A stretch of DNA of 64,000 nt. It comes from COMBO-56-21 sp963705355. GTDB lineage: Archaea; Thermoplasmatota; Thermoplasmata; UBA10834. Under the pieces are notes generated by a model. The model had not been told where the DNA came from. It saw only the letters and a program-made list of their open reading frames with translations, and did not search any database. The translations under genes were made by a program, and so were the position numbers. The stretch is taken from the NCBI GenBank assembly GCA_963705355.1, contig OY970070.1:1426001-1490000 (forward strand), read 5' to 3'. Position 1 is the first letter of the stretch. Each line of letters begins with the position of its first letter. This document shows, piece after piece, positions 8,959 through 17,401 of the stretch.

Positions 8959-10236
8959 GTGGACCAGAATCAGATGAGGAGCCAGAAGAAGAGTCCTTTT
9001 CCACAGGAAATGAAGGGGATTTCGAAGATTGAGGGAATCGAGCCAGACAAGTTGGTCAAACTCCTCAAGGCCGGAAGAGTCGCAATTCCTTCGAACCCGC
9101 GGCACAAACACCTCAGACCGTGCGCCATCGGAGAGGGTCTCAGGGTGAAGATAAACGCGAACATCGGCACTTCGCCGGACTACATCGATCTGGACGAGGA
9201 GCTTCAGAAGGCCGGGGTTGCTATCGAGTACGGTGCGGACACGATAATGGACCTGAGCACGGGAGGAGACATTCGCGACATCAGGCAGAGGATTGTCAAA
9301 TCCAGCTCAGTGCCGGTTGGGACCGTGCCCATCTACGAGGCTGTGTGCAAGACCACACGCAAGGGCGGGCCTGTGAGAATGTCTGGTGACGACCTTTTCA
9401 GGACCATCGAGGAGCACGCCCGTGATGGCGTGGATTTCATGACAGTTCATTGCGGAGTCACGAGGCAGACCTCAGCATCGCTCCTGAAGCACAAGCGGGT
9501 CACGGGAGTCGTCTCAAGAGGGGGTGCGCTCCTGGTCGCCTGGATGCATCAGAACGAGCGGGAGAACCCGCTCTACGAAGAATACGACTATCTTCTTGAG
9601 ATGGCAAAGGAGCACGAGTTCGCGCTCAGTCTCGGCGACGGCCTGAGACCAGGCAGCATCTTGGACGCGACGGATGTGCCACAGATTCACGAGCTGATAG
9701 TCCTCGGAAAGCTCGTCGAGAGAGCTCGCGAAGCTGGTGTCCAGGCCATCGTGGAAGGTCCTGGACATGTCCCGCTCAATCAGATTGAGGCCAATGTGAG
9801 GATCGAGAAGGCCGTTTGCAAGGGCGCGCCATTCTACGTCCTGGGTCCGCTCGTGTGCGATGTCGGCGCAGGGTACGACCACATCACGGGCGCGATCGGC
9901 GGAGCACTGGCCGCGTACTTCGGAGCGGATTTCCTCTGCTACGTCACTCCGTCAGAGCATCTGTCGCTCCCGACGGTCGAGGACGTCAGAGAGGGAGTCG
10001 TCGCAAGCAGGATCGCTGCGCACGCCGCTGACGTGGCACGCGGGCGCGGGAGCGCATGGGATAGGGAGATGTCCGAGGCGAGGAAAGCGTTCGATTGGGA
10101 CAAGATGTTCTCGCTATCGGTCGACCCCGAAAGGGCACGAGAGTATCATAAGAAAAGAAGATCCCGCACCCCCAAGGTCTGCTCGATGTGCGGCGACCTC
10201 TGTGCGATGAAGATGGTGGATGAGCTGCTGAAGTGA
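8959..10236 (+). CDS. thiC: Phosphomethylpyrimidine synthase ThiC
   Basis: About 425 residues. ThiC is a radical SAM enzyme that rearranges aminoimidazole ribotide into hydroxymethylpyrimidine phosphate, the pyrimidine half of thiamine. Seen: INANIGTS, EYGADTIMDLSTGG, the TVHCGVT segment, VEGPGHVPL, LGPLVCDVGAGYDHI and the C-terminal cluster motif CSMCGDLC. The cluster cysteines are spaced CX2CX3C as read, one residue shorter than the CX2CX4C of bacterial ThiC. GTG at 8959 is preferred because GAGGGGGT sits five bases upstream; ATG at 8929 and 8974 are alternatives. No other thiamine gene is adjacent. Confidence 0.93.
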   Translation: MDQNQMRSQKKSPFPQEMKGISKIEGIEPDKLVKLLKAGRVAIPSNPRHKHLRPCAIGEGLRVKINANIGTSPDYIDLDEELQKAGVAIEYGADTIMDLSTGGDIRDIRQRIVKSSSVPVGTVPIYEAVCKTTRKGGPVRMSGDDLFRTIEEHARDGVDFMTVHCGVTRQTSASLLKHKRVTGVVSRGGALLVAWMHQNERENPLYEEYDYLLEMAKEHEFALSLGDGLRPGSILDATDVPQIHELIVLGKLVERAREAGVQAIVEGPGHVPLNQIEANVRIEKAVCKGAPFYVLGPLVCDVGAGYDHITGAIGGALAAYFGADFLCYVTPSEHLSLPTVEDVREGVVASRIAAHAADVARGRGSAWDREMSEARKAFDWDKMFSLSVDPERAREYHKKRRSRTPKVCSMCGDLCAMKMVDELLK

Positions 10237-10243
10237 TGGCCTG

Positions 10244-11152
10244 TCAGAGGAATAGGCCCATAGGGAGCTGCATCACCATCCCAACGATGATGTAGACCAC
10301 GCCAGCTGCTATCGCTGCGAGAATCACGGAGAGGGCCGCTTCGCCCGTCGCGATGTCGTTCGCCACACTGGTCGCCTTGCTCGAGATCCACAGCAACCAT
10401 GACAGGCCCGCGAGGGCAATCACAAGAAGGACCATGCCAGCCACGAGGGCCTGGTCGGTCTGCGCGTCCGTCCAGTCATGTGCTTTGCTGAAATCAAGAC
10501 CCTCGAACCCCACATGGAACGCGGCCAGCAGGACGATGCTGAGGAGCACGTAGGCGGGGTAGCAGTATCCGAGCAGAGTTATCGTGGTGCTGCGCTCCCC
10601 CCTGCCCTCGAATGTGCTCTTTGCGATGAACGAGGCTGTCAGCCCGAATATCAGAAATGTCAGGAGGGAAACGGCCAGATTGACCGCCGCCTGGAGCACC
10701 ATCTGAATGGCGTCGCCGGTGGTGTACCCCAGCATGTCACCCATGTCCGCGGTCACCAGCATGCTCGCAACGACCGACACAATGGAGAAGGTGACCACCA
10801 AGGCCATCGCCCTTTGCAGGTTCGTTGACAGATAGAGGTTAGCGAAGGCTTTGGTGGGAGAGTAGGACAGTCGTGCAAGGTCCTTGAAATCCAGCCGAGG
10901 GGCGTGCTTCGGCTGGTTGTACAAGCCAGGGTAATGACTGACGTGAACATGAGGATGGACAGGAGAGTGAAAGTCCGCCGGCGGAATCTGAGACACGTAA
11001 TGTGAGGGCAAGGCCTGAGTTGTCACCGCACCGCAACGCGGACAGTTCGTCATGCCATTGCCGTCACCGATGGCCTGCAAGTAGCCGGAAAACTGAAGCC
11101 CGCACGAAGGACAGAGAATCGTGTGGGCATAGACGACCGACTCATCCGTCAT
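10244..11152 (-). CDS. Zinc-ribbon Yip1-like membrane protein
   Basis: About 302 residues. The N-terminus holds a zinc ribbon (CPSCGLQF then CPRCGAV), followed by a His/Pro-rich linker and then five or so hydrophobic segments in the order expected of the Yip1 family. Residues from about 95 start with the typical SPTKAFANL entry sequence. Yip1-like proteins in prokaryotes are integral membrane proteins of unknown role. ATG 11152 is preferred over ATG 11164 because a TATA-like TTCTAATAAG at 11176-11187 lies about 28 bases ahead, the leaderless spacing seen elsewhere in the window. It converges with thiC. Confidence 0.7.
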   Translation of the reverse strand: MTDESVVYAHTILCPSCGLQFSGYLQAIGDGNGMTNCPRCGAVTTQALPSHYVSQIPPADFHSPVHPHVHVSHYPGLYNQPKHAPRLDFKDLARLSYSPTKAFANLYLSTNLQRAMALVVTFSIVSVVASMLVTADMGDMLGYTTGDAIQMVLQAAVNLAVSLLTFLIFGLTASFIAKSTFEGRGERSTTITLLGYCYPAYVLLSIVLLAAFHVGFEGLDFSKAHDWTDAQTDQALVAGMVLLVIALAGLSWLLWISSKATSVANDIATGEAALSVILAAIAAGVVYIIVGMVMQLPMGLFL

Positions 11153-11216
11153 TGTCAGGCTCATAGCTTCTGTGGCTTATTAGAATTGCCCGGCTAGATC
11201 AACTTCCAGAAAAGAG

Positions 11217-11320
11217 TGGAGCCACTGGAGGGTATTGAACCCCCGGCCTGCGGTTTACGAAACCGCCGCTCTTTCGCGGCGTCTCCAACGCTGAAGACGC
11301 AACCGCTGAGCTACAGTGGC
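11217..11320 (-). tRNA. tRNA-Thr (CGT) with a hairpin insertion in the D-loop, CCA encoded
   Basis: Acceptor strands GCCACTG and CAGTGGC pair over seven bases, followed by discriminator T and an encoded CCA (11217-11219). The anticodon arm has stem GCGGT with ACCGC and loop TTCGTAA, giving anticodon CGT for threonine; U73 fits archaeal tRNA-Thr. The T-arm has loop TTCAATA. The D-stem GCTC with GAGC is intact, but the D-loop is 36 bases instead of 8-11. The extra bases form a hairpin, stem CGTCTTC with GGAGACG (one G-U pair) around AGCGTT. This could be an intron at a non-canonical position, but a clear bulge-helix-bulge motif was not found. An open frame on the other strand here is an artefact. 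Confidence 0.85.
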
Positions 11321-11456
11321 AAGCAGGTTGTTGTGAAGTGGGTTTTCCTAGTTAAGACTTTTGACATCGCGGAACATGTATCGTCACAATCCAGTCGGGA
11401 AGGGCGGCCGAGAGTCTAATAAGGGTCCGACAGTATTTATCCACGGGTCGCCCGAG

Positions 11457-13604
11457 ATGGTTACAGACCTACGCATCCCCGAGGGAATCGTCGTTCGGAC
11501 CGCTAAAGGCGGTCCCGAGTCCTTGAAGGGGATCCTTGCTGATCTTAAGCAATACAGCTTCACAGGCTACATTCGAGTGACTCTAGAAAAGGAGATCATG
11601 AGCTCCATCGGCTACCTCGCCGTCGAGCAGGGAACGCCGGTCATGGCGGTCTATGAGTTCGAGAAATCGAAACCCAGACAGCTCCGAAGAATATACACCG
11701 GGGAGAAGTCGCTTAGATTCATACTGGAGGACTCCCAAGACAAGGTCTCGAATATCGAGCTGCACAGCAGAGTGCCGATCGAGGAGTTCGAACGAAGATT
11801 CCCAGACGCGCGATTGGCCGAGGCCCCCGCAACCACAAAGGTTCCGAAGGAAGAGGTTGTCGAAGAGGTCGAGGAGGAAGCGGAAACCGTCGACTCGCAG
11901 AGGGAGATAGTCGAGCTCTGGCGCAGGAAAGGGTTCAAGGTCGAGACGCTGGAAGAGGCACTCAAAAAGGGACCGCAGTCCCTTGCCAGAGAGCTCTCGT
12001 CATTCGAACAGGACGCTCAGAAGCTCAAGCAGTTCGAGGTCATAATCAACAACTTCCCAGTGATGGGGCACGAGCAGGAAATCGAGGAGATAAGAGCCAA
12101 GCTCGATGACAGGACGAGAATAGCGGAGATCGAATCGGACATCGAGTTCCTTCAGGAGAAAATCAGGCGCAAGATCCTGAAGCGGAAGGAAGACGAGGAG
12201 TCCATCAAGAGGGAGATGGAGAAGAAGAAGCAGGAGGAAAAGACCGCCGACGTCTACGACCTGATTCTGAGATACCAGACTGCTCCCGAGGAGACGACGG
12301 AAAGGAAGTGCCCCCGGTGCGGCGGTCCGATTGACGAGAACGGACGATGCCCGAAGTGCAGCGCGGAGCAGGCGCCTGCGCCCGCGTACACGAAATCGTT
12401 GCCCGAGGCGATGAGCTTCGACAACTTCGTCGTCGGACCGGGTTCGAAGTTCCCCGTCGCCGCTGCAGTGGCTGTCGCCGACGCTCCGAGCAAAGCATAC
12501 AACCCTCTTTTGATATTCGGCGGGTCCGGCCTAGGAAAGACGCACCTTCTTTCGGCGATAGGGAGCCACGTGAAGGAAAAGACGAGAAACTTCAAGATCG
12601 CATATGTCCCCGCTGATAGGTTCGTCGAGGCTATGAATCAGGCACAGGACGACCAGCTCAGGCAGAAGATCAGGGAGGACCTCAAGCATGTCGATCTGCT
12701 GCTCATCGATGACATGCAGTTCCTCGCCGCAAGCGAAGCCGCACAGATGGAGATGGCGCAGGTCATCGAGCACCTGATCGACTCCAGGAAACAGGTTGTG
12801 TTCGCCAGCGACAGGCTCCCGGCACAGATCCCGGGGTTCAGCGACAGGCTCAACTCGCGGATCATGATCGGCCTCACCACGGACCTGCAGCCGCCGGACA
12901 TCGGAACGCGGGTCAAGATCCTGAAGCTGAAGGCGCGTGAGAAGAACCTGAAACTGAGCGATGAGATAGTGGCTTACATCGCTGAGAGGGTGACATCGAA
13001 CGTCAGGGAGCTCGAGAGCACCCTCACCAAAATCGTCGCGTTCTCGTCCATCATGAAGCTCGACGTCGACCTCAGTCTCGTGTCGGATATTCTCAAGCCG
13101 ATGGCCCCCGTGCATGAGACTAGAAAGGAGATCATGAAAGAGGTAAAGGCGATTCCAGGCCACTGTTATCTGGTCGAAGAGGAGCGGCCGATGTACAGCA
13201 ACGTCCTCCTAAGCAGGAAGATGGACGAGGGCTATGCTGGTCTGGTCATCACAAGGATGAACCCGCGCAGGATACGGGACGAGTTCAAAGTCCCGCCTGA
13301 GATACTTTGGCTGACTGACAAGGAGAGCACTCAGGAGAAGACCGTCCCGCCGTCGCTCGAGATGCTGATCCATACGATAGAAGAGTTCATAAGCTCTGAA
13401 GAGAAAGGCATGATAGTATTGGACGGGATTCAATACCTGGTCAGCAGCACCGACTTCGAAGCAGTCCTGAGATTCGTCAGAAGCCTGATCGACGAGATAT
13501 CGGAGTCGAACGCGATCCTGGCCGTGTCCATCAGCCCGGAGACGATGAAACCTCAGGAGATCTCCATCCTGGAAAGGGAGATGGAAGTCCTCAACCTGAC
13601 CTGA
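11457..13604 (+). CDS. DnaA-like AAA+ ATPase fused to zinc ribbon and DUF835
   Basis: 715 residues from ATG 11457 (upstream in-frame codons lack homology; AT-rich TATA-like sequence lies at 11412-11440). Residues 1-110 form a small alpha/beta domain of uncertain family. Residues 140-280 are helical and coiled coil. A zinc ribbon (CPRCGG, CPKCSA) sits near 285-305. Residues 325-560 closely follow bacterial DnaA domain III: FDNFVVGPGSKF, AYNPLLIFGG, Walker A GGSGLGKTH near 355, Walker B LLLIDDMQFLA near 414, VFASDRLP, and VRELESTLTKI in the lid. The DnaA DNA-binding domain IV is absent. Instead residues 567-715 are a DUF835 domain (GHCYLVEEERP, ITRMNPRRIRDEF, VLDGIQYLVSS). Role unknown: it could be a regulatory AAA+ switch or a replication-related factor. 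Confidence 0.85.
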   Translation: MVTDLRIPEGIVVRTAKGGPESLKGILADLKQYSFTGYIRVTLEKEIMSSIGYLAVEQGTPVMAVYEFEKSKPRQLRRIYTGEKSLRFILEDSQDKVSNIELHSRVPIEEFERRFPDARLAEAPATTKVPKEEVVEEVEEEAETVDSQREIVELWRRKGFKVETLEEALKKGPQSLARELSSFEQDAQKLKQFEVIINNFPVMGHEQEIEEIRAKLDDRTRIAEIESDIEFLQEKIRRKILKRKEDEESIKREMEKKKQEEKTADVYDLILRYQTAPEETTERKCPRCGGPIDENGRCPKCSAEQAPAPAYTKSLPEAMSFDNFVVGPGSKFPVAAAVAVADAPSKAYNPLLIFGGSGLGKTHLLSAIGSHVKEKTRNFKIAYVPADRFVEAMNQAQDDQLRQKIREDLKHVDLLLIDDMQFLAASEAAQMEMAQVIEHLIDSRKQVVFASDRLPAQIPGFSDRLNSRIMIGLTTDLQPPDIGTRVKILKLKAREKNLKLSDEIVAYIAERVTSNVRELESTLTKIVAFSSIMKLDVDLSLVSDILKPMAPVHETRKEIMKEVKAIPGHCYLVEEERPMYSNVLLSRKMDEGYAGLVITRMNPRRIRDEFKVPPEILWLTDKESTQEKTVPPSLEMLIHTIEEFISSEEKGMIVLDGIQYLVSSTDFEAVLRFVRSLIDEISESNAILAVSISPETMKPQEISILEREMEVLNLT

Positions 13605-13643
13605 TAATGCCCCTGAATGAAACGCTTCTGAGAAAAAACTCCC

Positions 13644-15287
13644 TCAGGCCGCCTTCTTCATCATATCTCGGAACTCGCGCATCTCCTTGATCGCCTGCGC
13701 ATAATCACCGGACTTCAGCAGGTTCACCGCGGACTTCAGTGTGGTGAGCATCGGCGCGATGTTAACGTTCCTGACCTTCGCGTCGCGCAACGCTTCCTTC
13801 GCCTTGTTCATCTCCTCGTTCATCCGCGCGGGGATGGCCTTGTGGAGACTCTCGTTGGCTCCCTTGATGAGCGAGTCGACCTTGTCGAAATCCTTCTGGT
13901 CGAATGAGCGCGTGGCGTCCACCAGCAACCTCCGGGCCTCTTTGGTGTCCACGATGAAGATCTCGCAATCTGCTATCATGTCCTTCAGGTCCGCGAGCTT
14001 CTTCTTGAACTCGTTGTATCTCCCAGTGATCGGCAGGAGTTCCTTGGCGACTTTGTCCGCATACACATAGGCTGCTTCTATGTCCCCGCCCGCCCTGGCG
14101 CGCGCAACTTCCTGAATGTAAGTCGTCGGCCTGGAGATGTCCCCGCCGAACTCCCTTGCGACCTTAATCTCGTCGTTGAGCCTGTTGATAAGCTGACCCA
14201 GGTGGGCATCGATCCTCGATATCAGAACTGCCTTGGACTTCTGGACCAGTTCGATCGCCTTCTCGATCTGCCTCTCCCTTCCCGCGATCGCGGCATCATC
14301 TATCAGCTGCTTGCTCTCGCCGATGTCCACTTCCTTCTCCCTTGCCAAAGCCAGGAGCGGCTTCATCTCGGCGACCATTCGTGCGAGGTCCCTGCCTTTG
14401 TCCTTCACGACCTGTGCCTGCGCTGGTCTGACAACGGGCGCTTCCTTTTCGACTTTGACCTCACGGACTCGTGGCTCTGTGGGTTTTGGCGCAGCTGGTG
14501 CAGGAGCTTCGGGCACAGCCGCCTGGCCCTCCTTCAATCCCGGCTCCTCTGGTTTCGGAGTTGGCTCAGGCTCCTTCTTCCTCTTGAAGAGGCTCCTGAA
14601 GCCCTTCTTCTTCTCTTCTTCCTCCTTTGCGGGCGGAGCGGGAGCCATTTCGGGTTTCTTCGGAAGGGGCTTCACCTCTGCGAGCGGCGGCTCGAGGTCC
14701 TTCTTGCCAACTGCTGGCTCCGCAACTGGCTTCGCCTCCTCAGGCTCGATGAAGACCGCTCCGCAGCCCGGACACGATTTCGCGTCCACGCTGACGAGCG
14801 TATTGCAGGCAGGACACTGGAATATCTCCGTTCCTTCCTCGGCGAAAAGAACCCCGCACTTCGGGCAGGAGGTCGCCGCGGATTCCACATTTGTCCCGCA
14901 CTGAGGACACTCGAAGTACTCAATCGTCTCAACCGGCTCAGGTTCTGGTTTCACCTCAGGCTCAGGCACGGGCGCCGGAGCCTTCTTCACTTCGGCCACT
15001 GGCGCAGGCTTCGGCGGTTCGACCTTTGGCGGTTCCTTGGGGGCAACGGGAGGCGCCTCCCTGATCACGGGCCTCTCCGGGACCGCAGGCCGCGAGAGTA
15101 CCTCTTCGACCCTTGACTCCACAGAGACCTTCGGCGGGGGGCTCACGGGCTCTGGCGGCTTCTTAGGAACCTCGAGGTCTATCTCGAAGATTGAAAGATC
15201 TGTCCCGCAGAATCCACACTTTTTCGAACCTGGTTGCAGCGGAGAATCGCAAATCGGGCAGAGTCTGTCTCCGCTAGAAACTGGCAA
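13644..15287 (-). CDS. Triple zinc-ribbon protein with proline-rich linker and coiled coil
   Basis: 547 residues, no membrane segment. Three zinc ribbons occur: CPICDSPL...CGFCG at about 10-28, CPQCGTNV...CPKCG near 127-143 and CPACNTLV...CPGCG near 157-172. Between them are long Pro/Glu/Lys/Val-rich linkers, and residues 200-275 are again low-complexity. From about 290 to the end the sequence is helical and coiled-coil-like with repeated charged segments. Proteins with this layout are common in Thermoplasmatota and are usually annotated only as zinc-ribbon proteins. A regulatory or scaffolding role is a guess. The gene converges with the DnaA-like gene, leaving 39 bases. Confidence 0.75.
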   Translation of the reverse strand: MPVSSGDRLCPICDSPLQPGSKKCGFCGTDLSIFEIDLEVPKKPPEPVSPPPKVSVESRVEEVLSRPAVPERPVIREAPPVAPKEPPKVEPPKPAPVAEVKKAPAPVPEPEVKPEPEPVETIEYFECPQCGTNVESAATSCPKCGVLFAEEGTEIFQCPACNTLVSVDAKSCPGCGAVFIEPEEAKPVAEPAVGKKDLEPPLAEVKPLPKKPEMAPAPPAKEEEEKKKGFRSLFKRKKEPEPTPKPEEPGLKEGQAAVPEAPAPAAPKPTEPRVREVKVEKEAPVVRPAQAQVVKDKGRDLARMVAEMKPLLALAREKEVDIGESKQLIDDAAIAGRERQIEKAIELVQKSKAVLISRIDAHLGQLINRLNDEIKVAREFGGDISRPTTYIQEVARARAGGDIEAAYVYADKVAKELLPITGRYNEFKKKLADLKDMIADCEIFIVDTKEARRLLVDATRSFDQKDFDKVDSLIKGANESLHKAIPARMNEEMNKAKEALRDAKVRNVNIAPMLTTLKSAVNLLKSGDYAQAIKEMREFRDMMKKAA

Positions 15288-15459
15288 TCAGAAAGGCCTC
15301 CTTGGAATACTAGCTCCACTTTACGATATGCCTGGATAAATAGTTAATCGTTTTGATTTCCGCGATTGATAATGAATTCAGTCTCATGGAAGCCAGACTG
15401 ACAGAGAGGAGGAGAAACTTATTTCCATTTGTTGGTAGTTGACAATCCCGGGGGCTAGA

Positions 15460-15942
15460 ATGGAACTGAAGTCCGTCAAGGTGAGTTTTCCCGAGGGCGC
15501 GAACGTGATCATAGGTCAGACTCATTTCATCAAGACCGCTGAGGACCTCTACGAGGCGATCGTGGGAACAGTGCCCGGCGCGAAGTTCGGGATCGCGTTC
15601 TGCGAGGCGTCAGGCCCGTGCCTCGTAAGGGTCGAGGGCAACGACGACAAGCTCAGGAATCTGGCAGCGGAGAACGCCATGAAGATAGGCGCGGGACACA
15701 CCTTCGTGGTCATCCTGGAGAACGCCTATCCGATCAATGTATTGAACAGGATTAAGGACGTCCAGGAAGTCTGCACGGTCTTCTGCGCGACGGCGAATCC
15801 AGTGGAAGTCATCGTTGCAGAGAACAAGCTCGGAAGAGGAGTCGTGGGCGTGATAGACGGCGAGAGGCCAAAGGGCGTCGAGACCGCAAAGGATGCTGAG
15901 GACAGGAAGGCGTTCTTGCGGAAGATCGGGTACAAGAGATAG
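15460..15942 (+). CDS. Adenosine-specific kinase family protein (PF04008)
   Basis: 160 residues, the usual size of this family (COG1839). Diagnostic stretches are KFGIAFCEASGPCLVR, AGHTFVVILENAYPINVLN, VFCATANPVEVIVAE and GRGVVGVIDG. The name comes from structural work on bacterial and archaeal members that bind adenosine nucleotides; the physiological reaction is not firmly known. ATG at 15460 is chosen over an in-frame TTG at 15439: it has GGGGG a few bases upstream, homology starts immediately after it, and a TATA-like AAACTTATTTCC lies at 15415-15426. The next gene (ogg) follows after eight bases, so the two form an operon. Confidence 0.85.
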   Translation: MELKSVKVSFPEGANVIIGQTHFIKTAEDLYEAIVGTVPGAKFGIAFCEASGPCLVRVEGNDDKLRNLAAENAMKIGAGHTFVVILENAYPINVLNRIKDVQEVCTVFCATANPVEVIVAENKLGRGVVGVIDGERPKGVETAKDAEDRKAFLRKIGYKR

Positions 15943-15950
15943 CGGTTCCA

Positions 15951-16817
15951 ATGGATGAAGACCTGATGAAGTTTGAAATGCGCGTCGCACCTTTGAACCT
16001 CGACCAGACTCTGGGCTGCGGCCAGACATTCCGCTGGAAACGAGTCGGGAACGGTGTTTGGGAAGGTCCTCTTGGAGAGCAGTTCGTGAGAATGACCCGG
16101 AGGAAGTCAACGCTCAAGGTAGAGATGCGGCCCGGCGGCAAGTCTGCCAGGAGACTTGTGTGGAACCACCTGAGGGCATCTGACAACGTTGCCAGCATCC
16201 AAAGGAAGCTGTCCGAGGACGAAGTGCTGTCCTCCGGCATCGCCCGTGTGAGAGGGTTGCGAATAGTGAAGATGGACGAATGGGAATGCCTTGTCAGCTT
16301 CGTCCTCGCGACCTACGCAAACATCCCCCGAATAACCAGGATGATCGAGACCTTGTCGTCGCGTTACGGGGAGGAGATCGTTGACGGTGTCAGAGCATTT
16401 CCCACGCACGAAAGCCTAAGTGAGGTCTCCAAGCCCGAACTGGCCAGGTTGGGCCTCGGCTACAGGGCCGAATACATACATTCGCTCTGTAAGATGATCG
16501 ACGACCAGGCCATCTCACGCATGACCAGGCTCGATTCCGATTCGCTCAGGGAGGAGCTCAAGGAGCTGCCGGGCGTGGGCGATAAAGTCGCCGACTGCGT
16601 CTCGTTGTTTGGGTTCGGGAGGCTGGAGGTGTTCCCGATAGATGTCTGGATTGAGAGAGCGCTGGCCAGACTCTATCACAAGAAGGGGAGCTATGTGAAG
16701 CTCAGGGCATTTGCCACCGAACGCTTCGGAGAGTGCGCTGGCTACGCCCAAGAATACCTTTATTACAACGAGAGGCTTCGAGCGCGCGGAGGAGCGTGCC
16801 TGTTCTCAGATAAATGA
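15951..16817 (+). CDS. ogg: 8-oxoguanine DNA glycosylase/AP lyase, OGG1 type
   Basis: 288 residues. It excises oxidised guanine and nicks the abasic site by beta-elimination. The N-terminal domain carries CGQTFRW, the counterpart of GQSFRW in eukaryotic OGG1. The core has FVLATYANIPRITRM, matching the damage-recognition loop of human OGG1. The helix-hairpin-helix-GPD motif is LPGVGDKVADC, with catalytic Lys212 and Asp231 in FPIDVWI. The full two-domain architecture makes this an OGG1/OGG1-like enzyme rather than the short archaeal Ogg2 or AGOG. It is co-transcribed with the upstream adenosine-specific kinase gene and overlaps the following convergent gene by 12 bases. Confidence 0.9.
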   Translation: MDEDLMKFEMRVAPLNLDQTLGCGQTFRWKRVGNGVWEGPLGEQFVRMTRRKSTLKVEMRPGGKSARRLVWNHLRASDNVASIQRKLSEDEVLSSGIARVRGLRIVKMDEWECLVSFVLATYANIPRITRMIETLSSRYGEEIVDGVRAFPTHESLSEVSKPELARLGLGYRAEYIHSLCKMIDDQAISRMTRLDSDSLREELKELPGVGDKVADCVSLFGFGRLEVFPIDVWIERALARLYHKKGSYVKLRAFATERFGECAGYAQEYLYYNERLRARGGACLFSDK

Positions 16818-17363
16818 GATTATCGACTTGTCCATGAGCACGAGAGCGCCCTCGGTTATTGCGACGACTCCCACGATGATCATTGTCGGCTTCCAGTCGA
16901 GGACCATCGTGGCAATCGTCAGCACGTCCTCGAGGAAGTGCAGCAGCCCGTGGACGATGGCACCGACGACGAAGAAGATGCTCACAAGGATGATCCATTC
17001 ATCGATCCCGAAGACCTTCGACGGGAGGAACAACGAGGCGCCCAGCGCAGCGGCTGCGCCGATTACCGCGCCCAGCACACCGGCCCATGGGATCTCTCTC
17101 ATCGGCTTCAGGAACAGGGTCAGCGCGAGCACGACCATGACGACGAGTGTGAACCAGTTGACTGTCTCCTCAGTCCCAACGATGAACGCCATCACGAACA
17201 TAGCAGCGCCGAGGATGAAGGCGAAGAACGTCCCGACCTCGTCCCAGTGAGAATCGTCCCGATGGCCGTACAATGCGACGGCTATCGACAGCAGGCCCCC
17301 GACTATCAACGCAGCCGCAGGTAGTGGTTCTTTGGCAAGGAACGACAGGTCCACCATTGACAC
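16806..17363 (-). CDS. Small polytopic membrane protein of unknown function
   Basis: 185 residues with five or six hydrophobic segments (about 15-32, 45-62, 70-85, 92-112, 122-145 and 158-180) separated by short charged turns. No catalytic motif is visible and the family is not recognised. The 3' end overlaps the end of ogg on the other strand by 12 bases. It lies 38 bases downstream of lhr on the same strand and may be read from the lhr transcript. Confidence 0.65.
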   Translation of the reverse strand: MSMVDLSFLAKEPLPAAALIVGGLLSIAVALYGHRDDSHWDEVGTFFAFILGAAMFVMAFIVGTEETVNWFTLVVMVVLALTLFLKPMREIPWAGVLGAVIGAAAALGASLFLPSKVFGIDEWIILVSIFFVVGAIVHGLLHFLEDVLTIATMVLDWKPTMIIVGVVAITEGALVLMDKSIISFI

Positions 17364-17401
17364 TGGATGGTCAACGGTGGTACTTCATGATTCCTCGGGC
17401 A

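Noticed and set aside
11216..11419. Plus-strand open frame over the tRNA-Thr gene
   Set aside because: Its sequence is the antisense of a well-folded tRNA; frames of this kind are common artefacts.
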